Program-made: the position numbers and the translations under genes | From: Pomphorhynchus laevis | Lineage: Eukaryota; Acanthocephala; Palaeacanthocephala; Echinorhynchida; Pomphorhynchidae | Direction: 5' to 3' | Assembly (NCBI GenBank): GCA_012934845.2 | Contig: WNNJ02000455.1 | Span: forward strand, 82,547-146,546 | Length of the DNA stretch: 64,000 bases | Notes under the pieces: generated by a model | What the model saw: the letters and a program-made list of their open reading frames with translations, nothing else | Told to the model about the DNA's origin: nothing | Database searches by the model: none | In this document: positions 34,020 through 45,894 of the stretch, piece by piece | Position numbering within the stretch: position 1 is the stretch's first letter | Layout of the letters: each line of letters begins with the position of its first letter

Positions 34020-34270
34020 ACAAAGTGTTCAGATGCGCCTTTGGTGCACCTGAGCAATCTCGGGATTTTTTTTCTTTTCAAGAGGACGTATCTTAAAGCA
34101 AATACCAAGATATTTTAAGGTTTTCATGTCGCTATTGCAAGCCATTGAGACTGCGATTGGGCCATCAGCTCTGTGGCAAATCTTGGGTAGCTAAACCGTA
34201 GGGTGGCTGGTTGGGGTCAATCGGCGGAACTGATCCCAAGTCCGGAGAAGAATACTGAGCCTAGAGAATG
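34020..34270 (+). mobile_element. LINE-A 3' terminal scrap
   Basis: CAATCTCGGGATTTTTTTTC-TTTTCAAGAGGACG and the following approximately 180 bp align with the LINE-A 3' coding end (AISGLVFFSRG at 42.84 kb). It is strongly decayed; only the 3' end is present. Confidence 0.6.
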
Positions 34271-34970
34271 TTTTTTATTGTGACTGTTTTCTATCTGACC
34301 TATTTGTCACATTTTATTTTTATTTATCCCCTGAGGAATTTAGTATTAAATAAAATATTATTATTCTTATATTGCCGTCATATTACAATCGTTTATATTC
34401 CTTTTTATTGCAGTAAATAGTAATTGGGATGCCTTAGACAGCTGTTTAAGTAAAAAACGGTAGTACAATCACTAATACATAAATGTGCTTGAATGTGCCT
34501 TACTCAAATCTCATTCAAAAAATGTACACATAAACTAAAGATATATTGATGAGCATGTCCACACAAATTCTTATTGCATGTTCCTTTTTGATATTATCCT
34601 CAATGTCGGTAATAACGAACTTAAACATATAATATTCAGGTCATGCTATTGACAAGCGTGTCCAAACAAAATTATTAGTGCATGTTATACTGACAATTCT
34701 TTATTACATACTTACAACTGACTATTCTTGGTTTATAATTATACACATACAATCAATACTGGAAAATTATTACTGACTATAAAACGTAATAGTTGAAAAG
34801 GATACCTGCTTAAATACACGACTAATATGGGCAAATATAAGTGTGTACAGTCATCAGTCGAAATATTGAACTTAAATCAAATAAAGTACACTGTTCCAAG
34901 CGTACTGCTTAAGCCAGACAAATGTTTGCAACTTCACCTTGGATCTGTTAAACATGCTCTTCATACTTTA
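34271..34970. other. AT-rich stretch with one half of a 105-bp dispersed direct repeat
   Basis: No gene. The segment 34585-34690 (CAATGTCGGTAATAACG, AATATTCAGGTCATGCTATT) recurs, somewhat diverged, at 35412-35520. The two flank a CR1-like RT fragment, so they may be parts of one degraded element. Confidence 0.5.
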
Positions 34971-34974
34971 TAGA

Positions 34975-35290
34975 CGGTGTAACAATCAAAACTGTATCAA
35001 AAATGACCGATTTAGGCATAATTGTACCAAATGACCTCAAATCACGTGATCACGTTAGTTACACTTTCATCAAGTGTCTTCGCCTACTGTGTTTGCTTGG
35101 CGGTCTTTGTCCAATCTAAAGTACTATTGTCGACGTCTTTAACCTAAGGAATTCATATATTCTTCGAAGCCATCATCTTTCCGTGAAACCTAGAATACGT
35201 CCAAAGACGAGTTGTGCCATGATCGGTGACAGAATTAGCGAAACGTGAAGCAGCTTGCTTGCATATGTAGTCTGCGCAATAACTGCAAAA
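34975..35290 (+). mobile_element. CR1-like LINE RT thumb fragment
   Basis: The reading SKMTDLGIIVPNDLKSRDHV followed by SYTFIKCLRLLCLLGG is the conserved KDLGVxVxxDLKxxxHI...KA segment near the end of CR1-like RTs. It is short and interrupted, with no catalytic box present. Confidence 0.65.
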
Positions 35291-35589
35291 ACTCAGGACA
35301 CATTATAACTGATTTTCAGTTTTGCTTTCTCTTTTTAATTTATTATTTAACCTTTTAATTTTTCTGTTTCCGACTTCACCAGCAATGTGCTTATCTGCTC
35401 GATGTAGCTATAATAATGTTTTTTATATTATACCCAATGTCGATAATAGCGGACTAAAACATAATATTCAGGTCATGTTATCAACAAACGTGTCCACACA
35501 AATTACTAAGAATAGCATGTAATTTACTATCTGAAAGGAATCCTGACGATGACACAAACTTACATACCATCAATGGTTTGATATATTAA

Positions 35590-36620
35590 AATGTGTACTA
35601 TTGACATGACATTTGAATTTGACGGAAAATTATATGAACAAACGGATGGATTGACAATGGATAATCCTCTAGCACCTATTTTGAGCGAACTTTATATGAT
35701 ATAATGGGAAGATAATCATCTGAAAAATATCTTTTCTGAAATTAAAATGTGGGTCCGTTATGTCGACCATACATTTGTTGTTGTTCCTGATAACATAAGC
35801 GTTTAAGGGTTGATTTAAATATTTTTGATAGAGACATACAATGGAAAATGACGGAGAAGCAAAATAATTCTTTAACTTTTTTAGATGTACTCGTTAGCAG
35901 GCTTCCAAACAATACTTTAAAACATCATCTTTTCAAAAGGTAGATTAAAACCTAATGCTGTTTCTTGATCTTCAAATACCCCTAACACTTAAAAAGTAAC
36001 TGCTGCTAGCTCATTGTTTTGCGAAACAATTTGATTTGCTCCGATTTTGTCCAGATAAAAAAACGTGAGGGCTTAATAATTGACACTAAGAGAAAACTAA
36101 TTTCCAGAGTGGGCGGTTAAAAAAGGCTTTATATAAGACATGAATTTATAAAATTCACGTTTTTTGTCCTCTAAAAGAACGGAAGTATGTTGGGATTCTA
36201 TATATCAATGATATATGGAATAATAGTTTAAAAAATACGCTAATTAAAACCAAATTTCAACATCCAATGACATCGCTTTGTACATAAAGAATGCCTAAAT
36301 TGTATAATTCTTTAAAATTAAATTTATCAACAACAATCCATCCGTTGTTTATAAAATCCGTTGTAAAGACTGCGATAAAATATACATAGGTCAAACTGGG
36401 CAAGGTACAAATAAAAGAGTACGCCAGCATAAATAATATGACCATAGCATTAATAATAATCACAATTGATTTCGATAAAACTACCATATTATTAAAAGAA
36501 TCCGGTATGTTTAAACGTAAGATCTTAGAAGCGTTTTATATTAACAAACTAAATGATAACTTAATGTTTTGTAATAAAGCTGACTTAATTTTAAAATTAA
36601 TAAATGAAATCTTTTGATAA
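35590..36620 (+). mobile_element. Penelope-like element: RT end plus GIY-YIG
   Basis: Plus strand. RT: MTFEFDGKLYEQTDGLTMDN then PLAPILSELYM, and WVRYVDHTFVVV near 35755, where the usual YVDDTF has a replaced second Asp. This is followed by NNSLTFLDVLVSRLPNN. GIY-YIG near 36.35-36.44 kb: VVYKIRCKDCDKIYIGQTGQ with RVRQH, then GMFKRKILEAFYINKLND. Frame breaks occur throughout. Its RT and nuclease differ from the 17.9-23.7 kb PLE, so a second PLE lineage is present. Confidence 0.8.
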
Positions 36621-36629
36621 TAAAAATTT

Positions 36630-37655
36630 TTTGTTTTACTTAACATTAACTAATTTTACGATTTTAATTTGTTTTGCTCAAAATTTTTATATAAGATAAA
36701 ATGCTTGCAATCTATTGTTTTAAATGTTTTGGGTTTTCCTCTATTTTATTTATTCATTATTTCATTTTCTTTTGCATTTTGTTTATGTTGTTCTTTTCAT
36801 GAATACGTTTTGTACTTTTGTTGTACATTTTTAGTGTTTTTGTTTCATTGTTTTGTTTTTGTTTGCTGCGGTCCCTACAGAAGAAAACGTTACATGAACA
36901 TTTGTTAGCGACGATTATGATTCTAGCATCAATATACAAACCGACAAGAAACTTTATTTATGTGATTTTTTCTTTTTCATGTTAATTTCTAAAGATTCTA
37001 GTAGTTTCTAGCGAAATATTAAAATAATATTTTTGTCGTTCAACTATACCTGATTGTTCCTGGATATTTAAAATTCAAAAATACAGATCAGTATTGATAT
37101 ATTTCTAATAAGTTTGGCAATAAAATTATTATTTTCTGATCTTTAGAGCATCTAAAAAATATTGCAAAGATTCTATTTCAAAAATGGGAACTCTAAATTG
37201 CTATCAAAATTTAATAAAAGGAACTTTTACAGAATATTCTGAGAATTTCAATGATTTTGTTAAACTATAACTGATTGTTCCTGAATATTTAAAATTTTAA
37301 AATATGACATTTGTATGCTACGAGATATAAGTCGAACAGGTCAAAATCTTTAACAGATCAAAATATAACAGGTTAAAAATCTTACTATTGGACGATTTTA
37401 AGGATCACGTATTTTTTCCATGCAGCGGTCTTTGTCGAATGCTTGCTTTATCTTAAGAAAATTATTAACCTTACGAGATTCTCTTTATCCGATCTCTGTT
37501 TAGAAACGGATTTACTATATATTGAAATAATTATATATGAAAACGTTTTAGTACTCAAAAATATATATGAATTTAAATATATATTAATTAAACTATGTAT
37601 TCTTGATACGACATTATTTTTCTGCTAATTTTCAAGCAAGTTTGCTAATTTTTCT
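36630..37655. other. AT-rich stretch, no gene seen
   Basis: Poly-pyrimidine-rich (36.66-36.86 kb) then general A/T-rich DNA. The frame at 36669-36908 is Phe/Cys-rich and looks like translation of a T-rich tract. No splice-bounded exon or RNA gene was recognised. Confidence 0.4.
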
Positions 37656-37659
37656 TTTA

Positions 37660-38155
37660 CTTATAATGTAAATTATACATCAACAAAATATTATAAAATA
37701 TTAAATTTACAATTTACAAATCAACAAAATACTATAAAAATAGATTTAAACTATTAAGCGAAACATTTTTATGTATAATAAATAATATACTTGTATTATA
37801 ATAAGGACCGAAACCTGATAGCATAGCAGTTCCTACTTATGACCTATATTCCTTATTCGAACACAATTCGTATATTATTTATTACTCAACTCATAAAAAT
37901 CAATTTTTTATTTTGATTTTAAATTTTAATTATAAATTATATCATTATATAAATAGAAATTGTATAAAATCTTCATTTACTATTTATCTTTATTTTTTAT
38001 TGATATATAGCATAAAATACGTATACTTAGTTATCTGATTTGATCTGTTAGTTTGATTTTTGCTAAGAATCAATAGATACTGGCCTGAATATAATACATC
38101 AATACAATTTGACTAATAACCTGATAAAACGCCTGTCCAATTAGACAGTTTTATG
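37660..38155 (-). repeat. Family X repeat, reverse copy, first arm of a near-identical 370-bp direct repeat
   Basis: 37785-38155 and 38917-39283 match almost base for base (about three differences by eye). Both include GGACCGAAACCTGATAGCAT, TATTCCTTATTCGAACACAA and the terminal ACGCCTGTCCAATTAGACAG. The interval between them holds a CR1-like tail and another partial family X copy. Confidence 0.8.
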
Positions 38156-38159
38156 ATAA

Positions 38160-38765
38160 AAAAAAGATTTATTTTAACTTGGCAAATGCGTGCCAGCGCA
38201 CGCTTACATGACTACAACAAACAAAAATGTAAATCATGTGTCTAGAAGGTGTGAACAGAGGAGGTGTTTAAATGTGATAAAGGAGGGAGCGCGGCGGACG
38301 TCGAGAAGTTGATTCTAGGCGAGTGGGGCGGCGACGAGGAAGGATCGGATACCGTAGTTTTTGGAGTAATTAGTAACGTAGAGTAAGAGGGAATTACGGA
38401 AACGCAACGATAGAGAGTTGGGGCGAGTGTCGTCTAAGAAAGGAAGGTTGATAAACGATGGGGAGCCAACAGCTATGAGACAATAAGTTACAAGAGAAGG
38501 CGGAGTTTGATGCAGATATGGATGGTGGGCCAGGAGAGTTGGGCAAGATATGTTGATTTGTGGTCGAAGCGACATAGAGATAGGATCACTCGACCGGCGG
38601 AGTTGATGATGCGTTGTAGGGGTAGGATGATGGATGTTGGAGAATTGGCGAAAAGGCTTAGGCAGTAATTGAATTTAGGGATGAGAAGCGATGAAAGAAG
38701 CTTACCTCATTCTTTCGTTGAAAGAAACTTCTCTTAAACATCTTTTACCCTCTAATCCTATATAC
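38160..38765 (-). mobile_element. CR1-like LINE tail between direct repeats
   Basis: Minus strand. Readings: INSAGRVILSLCRFDHKSTY then LAQLSWPTIHICIK, and SVIPLYVTNYSKNYGIRSFL then VAAPLAxNQLLDVRRAPSFI. It is the RT terminal domain of the same LINE as 33.53-33.97 kb; a few frame breaks. Confidence 0.7.
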
Positions 38766-39283
38766 GAATACATCGATTATTATTTATTAGTCAATTCATA
38801 AAAATTGACTTTTATTTTAAACTTAAATTATAAATTTTATCGTTTTATAAATATAAATTGTATAAAATCTGATATAATCAATTATTATTTATAATTATTT
38901 ATCTTTATTTTAATACTTGTATTATAATAAGGACCGAAACCTGATAGCATAGCAGTTCCTACTTATGACCTATATTCCTTATTCGAACACAATTCGTATA
39001 TTATTTATTAGTCAACTGATAAAAATCAATTTTTTATTTTGATTTTAAATTTTAATTATAAATTATATCATTATATAAATAGAAATTGTATAAAATCTTC
39101 ATTTACTATTTATCTTTATTTTTTATTGATATATAGCATAAAATACGTATACTTAGTTATCTGATTTGATCTGTTAGTTTGATTTTTGCTAAGAATCAAT
39201 AGATACTGGCCTGAATATAATACATCAATACAATTTGACCAATAACCTGATAAAACGCCTGTCCAATTAGACAGTTTTATGAT
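38766..39283 (-). repeat. Family X repeat, reverse: partial copy plus second arm of the 370-bp repeat
   Basis: 38766-38915 is a short family X copy (AGTCAATTCATAAAAATTGA). 38917-39283 is the near-identical partner of 37785-38155. The LINE-A copy 6 leader follows immediately at about 39290. Confidence 0.8.
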
Positions 39284-39348
39284 TAGGTAATATAAAACAG
39301 ATTTGATGACTTCAACGTTAGTGTTTATATGTAATAATTAGCAATAAA

Positions 39349-40397
39349 TATGTCGATGAGTAAATTTAGCATGTCGGAGCGTTCAAAGAACTCAATGAAA
39401 ACTAATTTTCCTGCCAATGCAATAAACGAGGTAAGTGGAGATTTAGCTTCTCTTGAATATATTCCGGAGGGTGAACTCCCCCGGTACCAAAATTATCCAA
39501 CCTGGTGATTATCAGACTTTTGGTGCCTCTGGAAAGACAGAACATGTTCAATGTTTTTATAAGAGGCTTTGCCGATCAATTTAAAAAAGGATATTGTTCA
39601 ATGCGATTAAATATTATGAATCTGAGATTAAAATCTCATTCTGCACTCCTGATTTGGCAATGTCGTACGTCGACTACTTTAAAAAAGAGCATTCGGAACA
39701 AGGTATAATTGCTTCCAAACCAATCCTGGCAACAATAAAGATAAATAATATGCCCACATTCATTTCAGAAGAAGATTTATCAGCCCTAGAAACTGATTAC
39801 AAAATCTCTAACATTCGCTTTATAAAAGGGATTAAAGGCTTCCCCATTCTCGTGGCGTTCTGCAATGCCCCGGTGGGTGAAGCTCTAAAACTGTCGATTT
39901 CGACATGCAATCCTTTTATGGGATATAATTTGAGATTTTTAATAATCGAAACCGATTCACTAACGTACCCTCACTGCAACAATTGTCATCAGTGGGGGCA
40001 TTGGTCCACAGGATGTTCTTTACCCCATAAGTGCGGCGTGTGTGGTACAACTGCTATACATCCTGAGAAGTGCGAAAGTAAGCCATTTTGCGCAAACTGC
40101 GGTGGTGAGCACCCCGCATGGTCAAAAAAGTGTAAAATCTTTAAGGCGTACCAAAAGAGACACAGGGGTGTGACAGCAAAAGCGACTAGCTTCGTGGAAG
40201 CTGTCTCGTCTAACAAGAAAGACGACAGGATGCCGGACACGGAAATTCTTAAACTTATTGAAAAGCAGCATCAGGCATCAATGATTCAACTTGAAAAATT
40301 GGTCCAAAAATTGGTGGGTCAATTAGCGGAATCCTTCCGTTCTCCTCCTTCTGGGAAGACCAACAATATTAAGAAGCCACCAAAATCTAAGAAATGA
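39349..40397 (+). pseudogene. LINE-A ORF1 (gag-like, Pre_C2HC plus CCHC zinc knuckles)
   Basis: Starts MSMSKFSMSERSKNSMKTNF; a stop (near 39507) and frame changes (to about 39594) interrupt the N-terminus. After 39594 it is open for 267 codons. The pre-zinc-finger domain reads ATIKINNMPTFISEEDLSAL to IRFIKGIKG. Three knuckle-like clusters follow: CNNCHQWGHWSTGC, CGVCG...C, and CANCGGEHPAWSKKC. A Lys/Pro-rich tail ends SGKTNNIKKPPKSKK. The protein would coat element RNA and chaperone reverse transcription in the cytoplasm and nucleus. Confidence 0.8.
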
Positions 40398-40593
40398 AAC
40401 GGGTCAGCGCTAAGCATAGCCGCTCTGAAGCTTGCTCGAAAGGATTCGATCTGGGCTATGGCTAACGAGGGAAATGAAGATATCGCCCGTGGGCAAGCGA
40501 CTCCATTTGTCGTGACGGAAAGCGGTAAAGGCGACCTTTCCGCCTCTAGTTGCGACTAGGTGGAGGGCGTCCCACTTCGGTAACACTTACGCA

Positions 40594-43045
40594 ATGGGAA
40601 GTAATCAAGGACCTTTTTCACTGAATATCCTTCAGTGGAATTCGGGAGGTGCTTCTGCCCTTAGCTTTCTATCTGGTAGAGATGCAGATGTTATAGTCCT
40701 TCAGGAGACGAGGTATATCCGTCTCCCACAGGATATTATTCGATTATCCCTAAGCACATCTACACCCATTTTACTTTTTACATGACCCCCTCACTCCTCT
40801 TCATCTCAAGGTCTTTTAACCCTAGTGAAAAGCTCCTTAAGATCATCCCTCCTATTAAACTACTCTTATCCAGCCCTATCTTGTTTAGCTATATCACTTT
40901 GTAAGAACGGTAAGCGTATAAGCATAGCCAATGTCTATATTCGGCCAGGAGAAATTCACAAGAACCGTGACCTCCTGGATCGAATATTAGGGAGCGGTTA
41001 TGACATGTTACTTGGTAACTTCAACGACAGAACTGGTTGTTGGATTAATGCAGCACTCCGCGGAGCAAGGATCGACTATCTTATTCATAAACCACCTTCC
41101 CCCACTTTTCATTGCTCTACAACAAATTCTCTCCTCGACATATTACTGCTACATAAGATGGGGTTGTTGGAACCCATTTGCACGGAGCAGTCGCGTCAAC
41201 AACAGACCACCTCTCATGACTTAATTCGCTGGCGGCTAGAGGACGATACGTTGCTTAGAAGAAGGTTTCACTTTGACCCTATTAGAGTGGCCTTATTTCA
41301 GGAAGCTATCCAACTCTTCTCCAGAATTGGAATTAAGAGTTGGACCGAATTTAATACCTACCTCTCTTCGCAAGCTACCGCGATCCTTTCGACTATCTAT
41401 AAAGGTCAAATATACAATCCTACTCCAACAAAGCTCAAGGTCCTAGCTAAAATGTTACACCTTCCCAATCTCTCTGTTTCCGCCAGACAGATCCTCTTGA
41501 ATGAATATTGGAGCTCTAGATATAGGATCCAGCTGAGCAAGGATAGGGCAAGCATTGCACACCTAAACCCTTCTAAGGCTTCCTTCTGGAAGATATTCAA
41601 GAAGGAAGTTTGTCTGCTGGAAGGATAGAGCCTTTGTTTGGATTGGTAACATAGGCCTTGACAAAGTTTTAGAGGAGTCACTTTCCTTACATAATTATGG
41701 AGCCACTCAATCTTCTTAACCAATCCCGCCTTGGTGTGACTTCAGAAGTAGGGACTTATCTGTTACAGATATCCTTAACTTATGGGGATCACTCCCGGGC
41801 ACCTCCAAATCATACGCGCCACTCACCACTCATGTCTGTCAGCTTTTGACATACAGTCAGAGAAAGGAGGTCGCCATCACAATGCTATTAGCCTCCCCGT
41901 CCGACATAGCGGACATCAACATCAGCCGTCGAGTTTTTTTACCTAAAAAAAGATTAATCACTTGTCCAAAAGATCTGCGGCACATCTTGATTCAAAACGT
42001 CCTCATATCCATCTACGAGAAAGCGTTTGCGCGTAGAATCCGCGTTCATTTATGTAGGCGTAATTTGATCCCACCGAGTTTTCATGGGTTTGTCAAAGGG
42101 CGCTCGGTCCATTCAGCAATTGGTGAAGTGCATCAGTTTTGTCAGGATAATAGTCATCAGCTTGCTGTGGCTGTTTTTCTTGATTTTTCAGCTGCATTTG
42201 ACCGGATCTCCATTCCCTTCGTCATCTCCTCTCTCAGGTCCCTCGGGTTGCCTGCGATAATTGTTAACAGGGTGGTGATTTTGTTGTACACCAAGCGGTT
42301 TTACTATGAAGACGACCCTGATGCGCGTCAGTTCTACCATATTACGGGTGTACCTCAAGGATTCCCACTTTCTCCTATCTTATATCTTGCTGCATCCATT
42401 GTACTATTCAGAAGTTTAAACGTGATCAACATCTAGTGGTATATGCTGATGATACCACATCCTTGTTCTCTGGACGCCGGTGCAAAGATGTAATCTCTGA
42501 CATCAGCCGTTTAATTTTAAGATTAAAAGATCAGTTGCCCCCATCCAATCTTATTTTAACTCCTTTAAATCGCAGGTGGTAGTCTTTAATGGCGTTTCTG
42601 CCATTAAAAAGAAACCTAAGAGACTAGCACTTTTTGAACTCCCCTCCATTTTGCAGCATCAACCACTCCCTATCTTCACGAGTCGAGTAAAATATCCGGG
42701 GTTCACCGTTACGTGAATTTGTCGGCGACAGCTGACATGGATAGACTTAAACGTATCCTGAAGAAAGCTAGGTGGGCTCTGAAACAGGCCCATCATTTGT
42801 CATTGAATGGGATAACCCAAGTGCGCCGCTGGGGTACTTGGGCTATCTCGGGATTAGTCTTCTTCTCACGAGGATGTCCCCCAGAACAAAGACTAAGGTT
42901 TCTCAAGCTCCTCATCTGGAGATTACCAACTATAGTCCGCCTTGACTGGACTCTTAGGTGTGTGAGAGACCCCGAATGGTTCAGTCAGAGGGCGGCGCGC
43001 TGGTGCGGCCGAGGGGCTCAGATCCCTCTGGACCTGAGGCCGTAA
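40594..43045 (+). pseudogene. LINE-A ORF2: endonuclease, reverse transcriptase, C-terminal domain
   Basis: Starts MGSNQGPFSLNILQWNSGG. A frame change near 40750 interrupts the endonuclease; from 40825 it is open for 267 codons (VYIRPGEIHKNRDLL, LLGNFNDRTGCW, SHDLIRWRLEDDTLLRR). The expected GDFND reads GNFND, replacing a catalytic Asp. Another shift near 41620 precedes the RT (41846-42436: SCQLL-like start, GRSVHSAIGEVHQFCQDNSH, AVFLDFSAAFDRIS, YHITGVPQGFPLSPILYLAA). A further shift precedes the catalytic VYADDTTSLFSG (about 42440), which is intact. The C-terminal domain (42713-43045) ends in an Arg/Trp-rich block. Confidence 0.85.
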
Positions 43046-43154
43046 ATATAATATGAAGATTCCAAAATACTCGTCGTGAACGGCTTCTATTTAATATTGT
43101 CTTTTGCATGTTTTTGTTTCTTAAGTTTTTATCGGTTATATAGTTATTAATAAA

Positions 43155-43399
43155 ACCCTTACTTACTTACTATCAGTATTTGTATGCGGCTGTCGCGCAC
43201 TATGGTTTGTAGTTTTTTAGAAAATTCCTAATCATCCTATCAACAAATCTAAATGGATAGTTATTATTGACAAGAATTTGTCTATTTCGTTCTAATTCCT
43301 TATGCAATTCATTCCAGTTAGTGCGAATCCGATAGGGGCGGTGCAGTAGCGATTTGTAATAAATGTGTCGGTTAGCTTGGCGTATTTGCCTCGCTGTTA
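43155..43399 (-). mobile_element. Penelope-like element RT C-terminal fragment joined to family X
   Basis: Minus strand: ITARQIRQANRHIYYKSLLH, RPYRIRTNWNELHKELERNR, QILVNNNYPFRFVDRMIRNF. This is the W-x-x-x-H-x-E...L..NxYP...D..I..F segment following the palm in PLE RTs. At its upstream side it runs colinearly into family X: CCCAACATAACAGCGAGGC here against CCCAACATAGCAGTGGGGC in family X copies. Confidence 0.7.
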
Positions 43400-43650
43400 T
43401 GTTGGGTCGAGGAATAAGAACCGAAATGATAGCATACCTGTTTTTCCTGATGACCTCTAATCCTTATTCTTATACATCGTCTATTATTTATCAGTCAATT
43501 CATAAGAATTGACTTATTTTAAATTTCAATTTTCAATTTTAATTTTATAAATTATAAAATCTTATATAATTATTTAATAAAATAATAAAATACGTATACT
43601 CAGTTATCTGATTATATATTTGTGAAAATCACTTGAGAAATCGTTTAAAA
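43400..43650 (-). repeat. Family X repeat, reverse copy continuous with a PLE fragment
   Basis: Contains GAGGAATAAGAACCGAAA, CCTGATGACCTCTAATCCTT, AGTCAATTCATAAGAATTGA and ACTCAGTTATCTGATT. The order and orientation are those of other reverse copies. Confidence 0.75.
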
Positions 43651-44450
43651 AATTGAGATTTTATAGTACCATACGTGTAATATTTAAAGCATATAATCTT
43701 TGTAATATTGAAAGCACATAATCTTCGATGCTGTCATTACTTTTGAGTTCAAAAGAAATTTATGTACAATAAACATTGAATACAAACAACGATCAAACAA
43801 TCATTAGCTAACTTTAACGCAATGAATAAAAACCAAGAAAATTTTTACCACTGAGAGTGCACGCCGTAAAATCATATAAGTGATATATAGATAATGCGAG
43901 GCGGGATACGATAACTTGATCTGTTTGAACCACCACTCGATTCTCAAAATCAATGTCAATACAATAAAATTCGATCCCAGTGTGGGCTTTTTTGTGCTCA
44001 GAAATTACAATGGAAGATAAATAGAGATAAAGAAATATGAAATTCCTTTTTATCGAGTGTTACCGATCATCAATAAACAGTTGGATACAAATATTAAAAA
44101 TGCTTCAGTCAGCATCAGCGTTTTAGTAAATAAATGAGAAATCAAATCATTCAATGCAAGCTATGATGTGATGAACGACATATATATTTACGCACCTTTC
44201 ATTAACTTACAAATAACCGTTAATTGTGATTTCACAAATGAATCAACTGAAATAACACAAATTGATTATAAGAACAAAAAACGCCTTCATGTGTGATAAT
44301 TATAAATTCAGAGTTTAGCAGGATCAATGACATTTATTATATTTCTCAGTAAGTAAAATAAACTCAATTGATAAAATTGAAATGTATAAAAACATATTGA
44401 AATGTATTAATTCATGAAAATGTTTTTTATGTATTTACGATACCATGAAT
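43651..44450. other. AT-rich stretch, no gene seen
   Basis: General A/T-rich sequence. No exon bounded by convincing splice sites, no RNA gene and no repeat shared with the window was recognised. Confidence 0.4.
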
Positions 44451-44790
44451 ATCTTATTTTGTCGTCGATCCCCTCTATCGGATAAACTTACTTTCGCTAT
44501 TCGCTTAATCGCCTTCTTTCCATCCTTCAAACACAACATGCGCTCTTTTTTGTCCCTTTATAATCGATTAATAATCGATTATACAAATCGACGACAAAAT
44601 CTTATTTTGTCGTCGATCCCCTCTATCGGATAAACTGACTTCCACCATTCGCTTAATCGCCTTCTTTCCATCCTTCAAACACAACATGCGCTCTTTTTTG
44701 TCCCTTTATAATCGATTAATAATCGATTCAATTAATTAATAATCGATTCAATTAATAATCGATTAATAATCGATTTCATTAATAATAATC
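44451..44790. repeat. 148-bp tandem duplication with a palindrome at the joint, then ATCGATTAAT runs
   Basis: TCTTATTTTGTCGTCGATCC starts at 44452 and 44600, and the following approximately 130 bp repeat with few changes. The joint is a perfect 14-bp palindrome (44587-44600 with 44604-44617, 3-nt loop). 44.70-44.79 kb is an AATAATCGATT-type simple repeat. Confidence 0.9.
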
Positions 44791-45465
44791 GGTTCAATTA
44801 CTCACACTCTTTTAAAATGTCCCTCCCACACATCAACATTAACCTATTGGCATTATTCATACTTTTTGTTCGTTTTATTTTTTGTAAAACTGTAACTTTA
44901 TAATTTAGTGAACTTGTTAATGGATGTCTATCCATAATAGCCATTTATTTTATGTCCTAAGATACTCTTCAAATTTTGGTCATCGATCTAACTCTAGTGC
45001 CTCACCTTTAGGCTGAAACTCTTTATCTTCCCACATTTGTACATTTACTTCCCTCGCATCTTTTTAAAATCTTATCATCGAATTCAAAGTCTTCACTGAC
45101 AACTGATTTTTAGCAATGTTTTTTTCAATTTTTATGGTATACCTGCAAGCGAGCATTTGATTGCATCATCCACTGTAAATTTAATAATTATTGAACAAAT
45201 AAATTAAGGTATATTTAATATATTTAAACTAAACATCCCATATTGCTGTCAAATCGTCTACTAAATGTTCTTTAGTAATAGATTCGAAATCGAATTAGTC
45301 GAAGATAATTAAGTTACTAATTAATAATAAATAATAACATTAATAACTTACATTATTAACTTATATTATTAATAACTTACATTATTAACTTATATTATTA
45401 ATAACTTACATTATTAATGCTACTCATAAGATCATGATTAGCATTTATGTGACGAATTTGAAATT
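44791..45465. other. AT-rich stretch with a short tandem run, no gene
   Basis: A/T-rich DNA. At 45.34-45.42 kb, AATAACTTACATTATTAACTT-like units repeat about three times. No coding or RNA feature was seen. Confidence 0.5.
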
Positions 45466-45775
45466 AAATGACTGCTTTATTTTATTTTTTATTTCAGAAA
45501 ATAATAATTGATTTTAACTATTTAAAAAGTAATTATTTTTGGAAGAGGAAAACTTATACGAACGATGCCGATTCTGAAGATTCAATAGGTAGCAAACATT
45601 GTATAAAAATTGCCGCTCCAAAAGCGCTCTACTTATACTGGAATTATTTTTATTTTTCGAAGGAAAAACGTTCATAAACATACGATGCCTAATTCTGAAG
45701 ATGCAATAATTAGCCATCATTGTATAAAAATCGCATATCCAAAAGCACTATGATTTTACTAATGAACACCCTTAT
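45466..45775 (+). repeat. Family Y repeat, forward, doubled
   Basis: GGAAGAGGAAAACTTATACG...GATTCTGAAGATTCAATA...TATAAAAATTGCCGCTCCAA at 45541-45625, and a second similar unit at about 45655-45755 (GATTCTGAAGATGCAATA). The same blocks are reversed at 13.8-13.98 kb. Open frames across it are incidental. Confidence 0.65.
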
Positions 45776-45894
45776 TTATTATTTATTAGTGGAGAGAGTG
45801 AAGAAAATATTTATTTAATCTCGAATTTTCAACAGCCTACTGCTATCATCATCAGGAGTAAATTACCCTTATTTATAAAATTCTTGAGCGAGTT

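Larger units (their letters stand above)
39290..43175 (+). mobile_element. LINE-A copy 6, fullest copy: 5' leader, ORF1, ORF2, 3' UTR
   Basis: About 3.9 kb with all parts: leader (39290-39348), ORF1 (39349-40397), spacer (40398-40593), ORF2 (40594-43045: endonuclease, linker, RT, C-terminal domain), 3' UTR with AATAAA near 43152 and a short CTTACTTACTTAC tail at 43161-43173. It is the reference for the other LINE-A pieces here. It carries about six frame breaks, so it is inactive. The APE endonuclease and CCHC gag place it in the Jockey/R1/I group. A target-site duplication was not evident. Confidence 0.9.

Noticed and set aside
36669-36908. Phe/Cys-rich 79-codon frame
   Set aside because: Translation of a T-rich tract; no signal peptide start context or exon borders.
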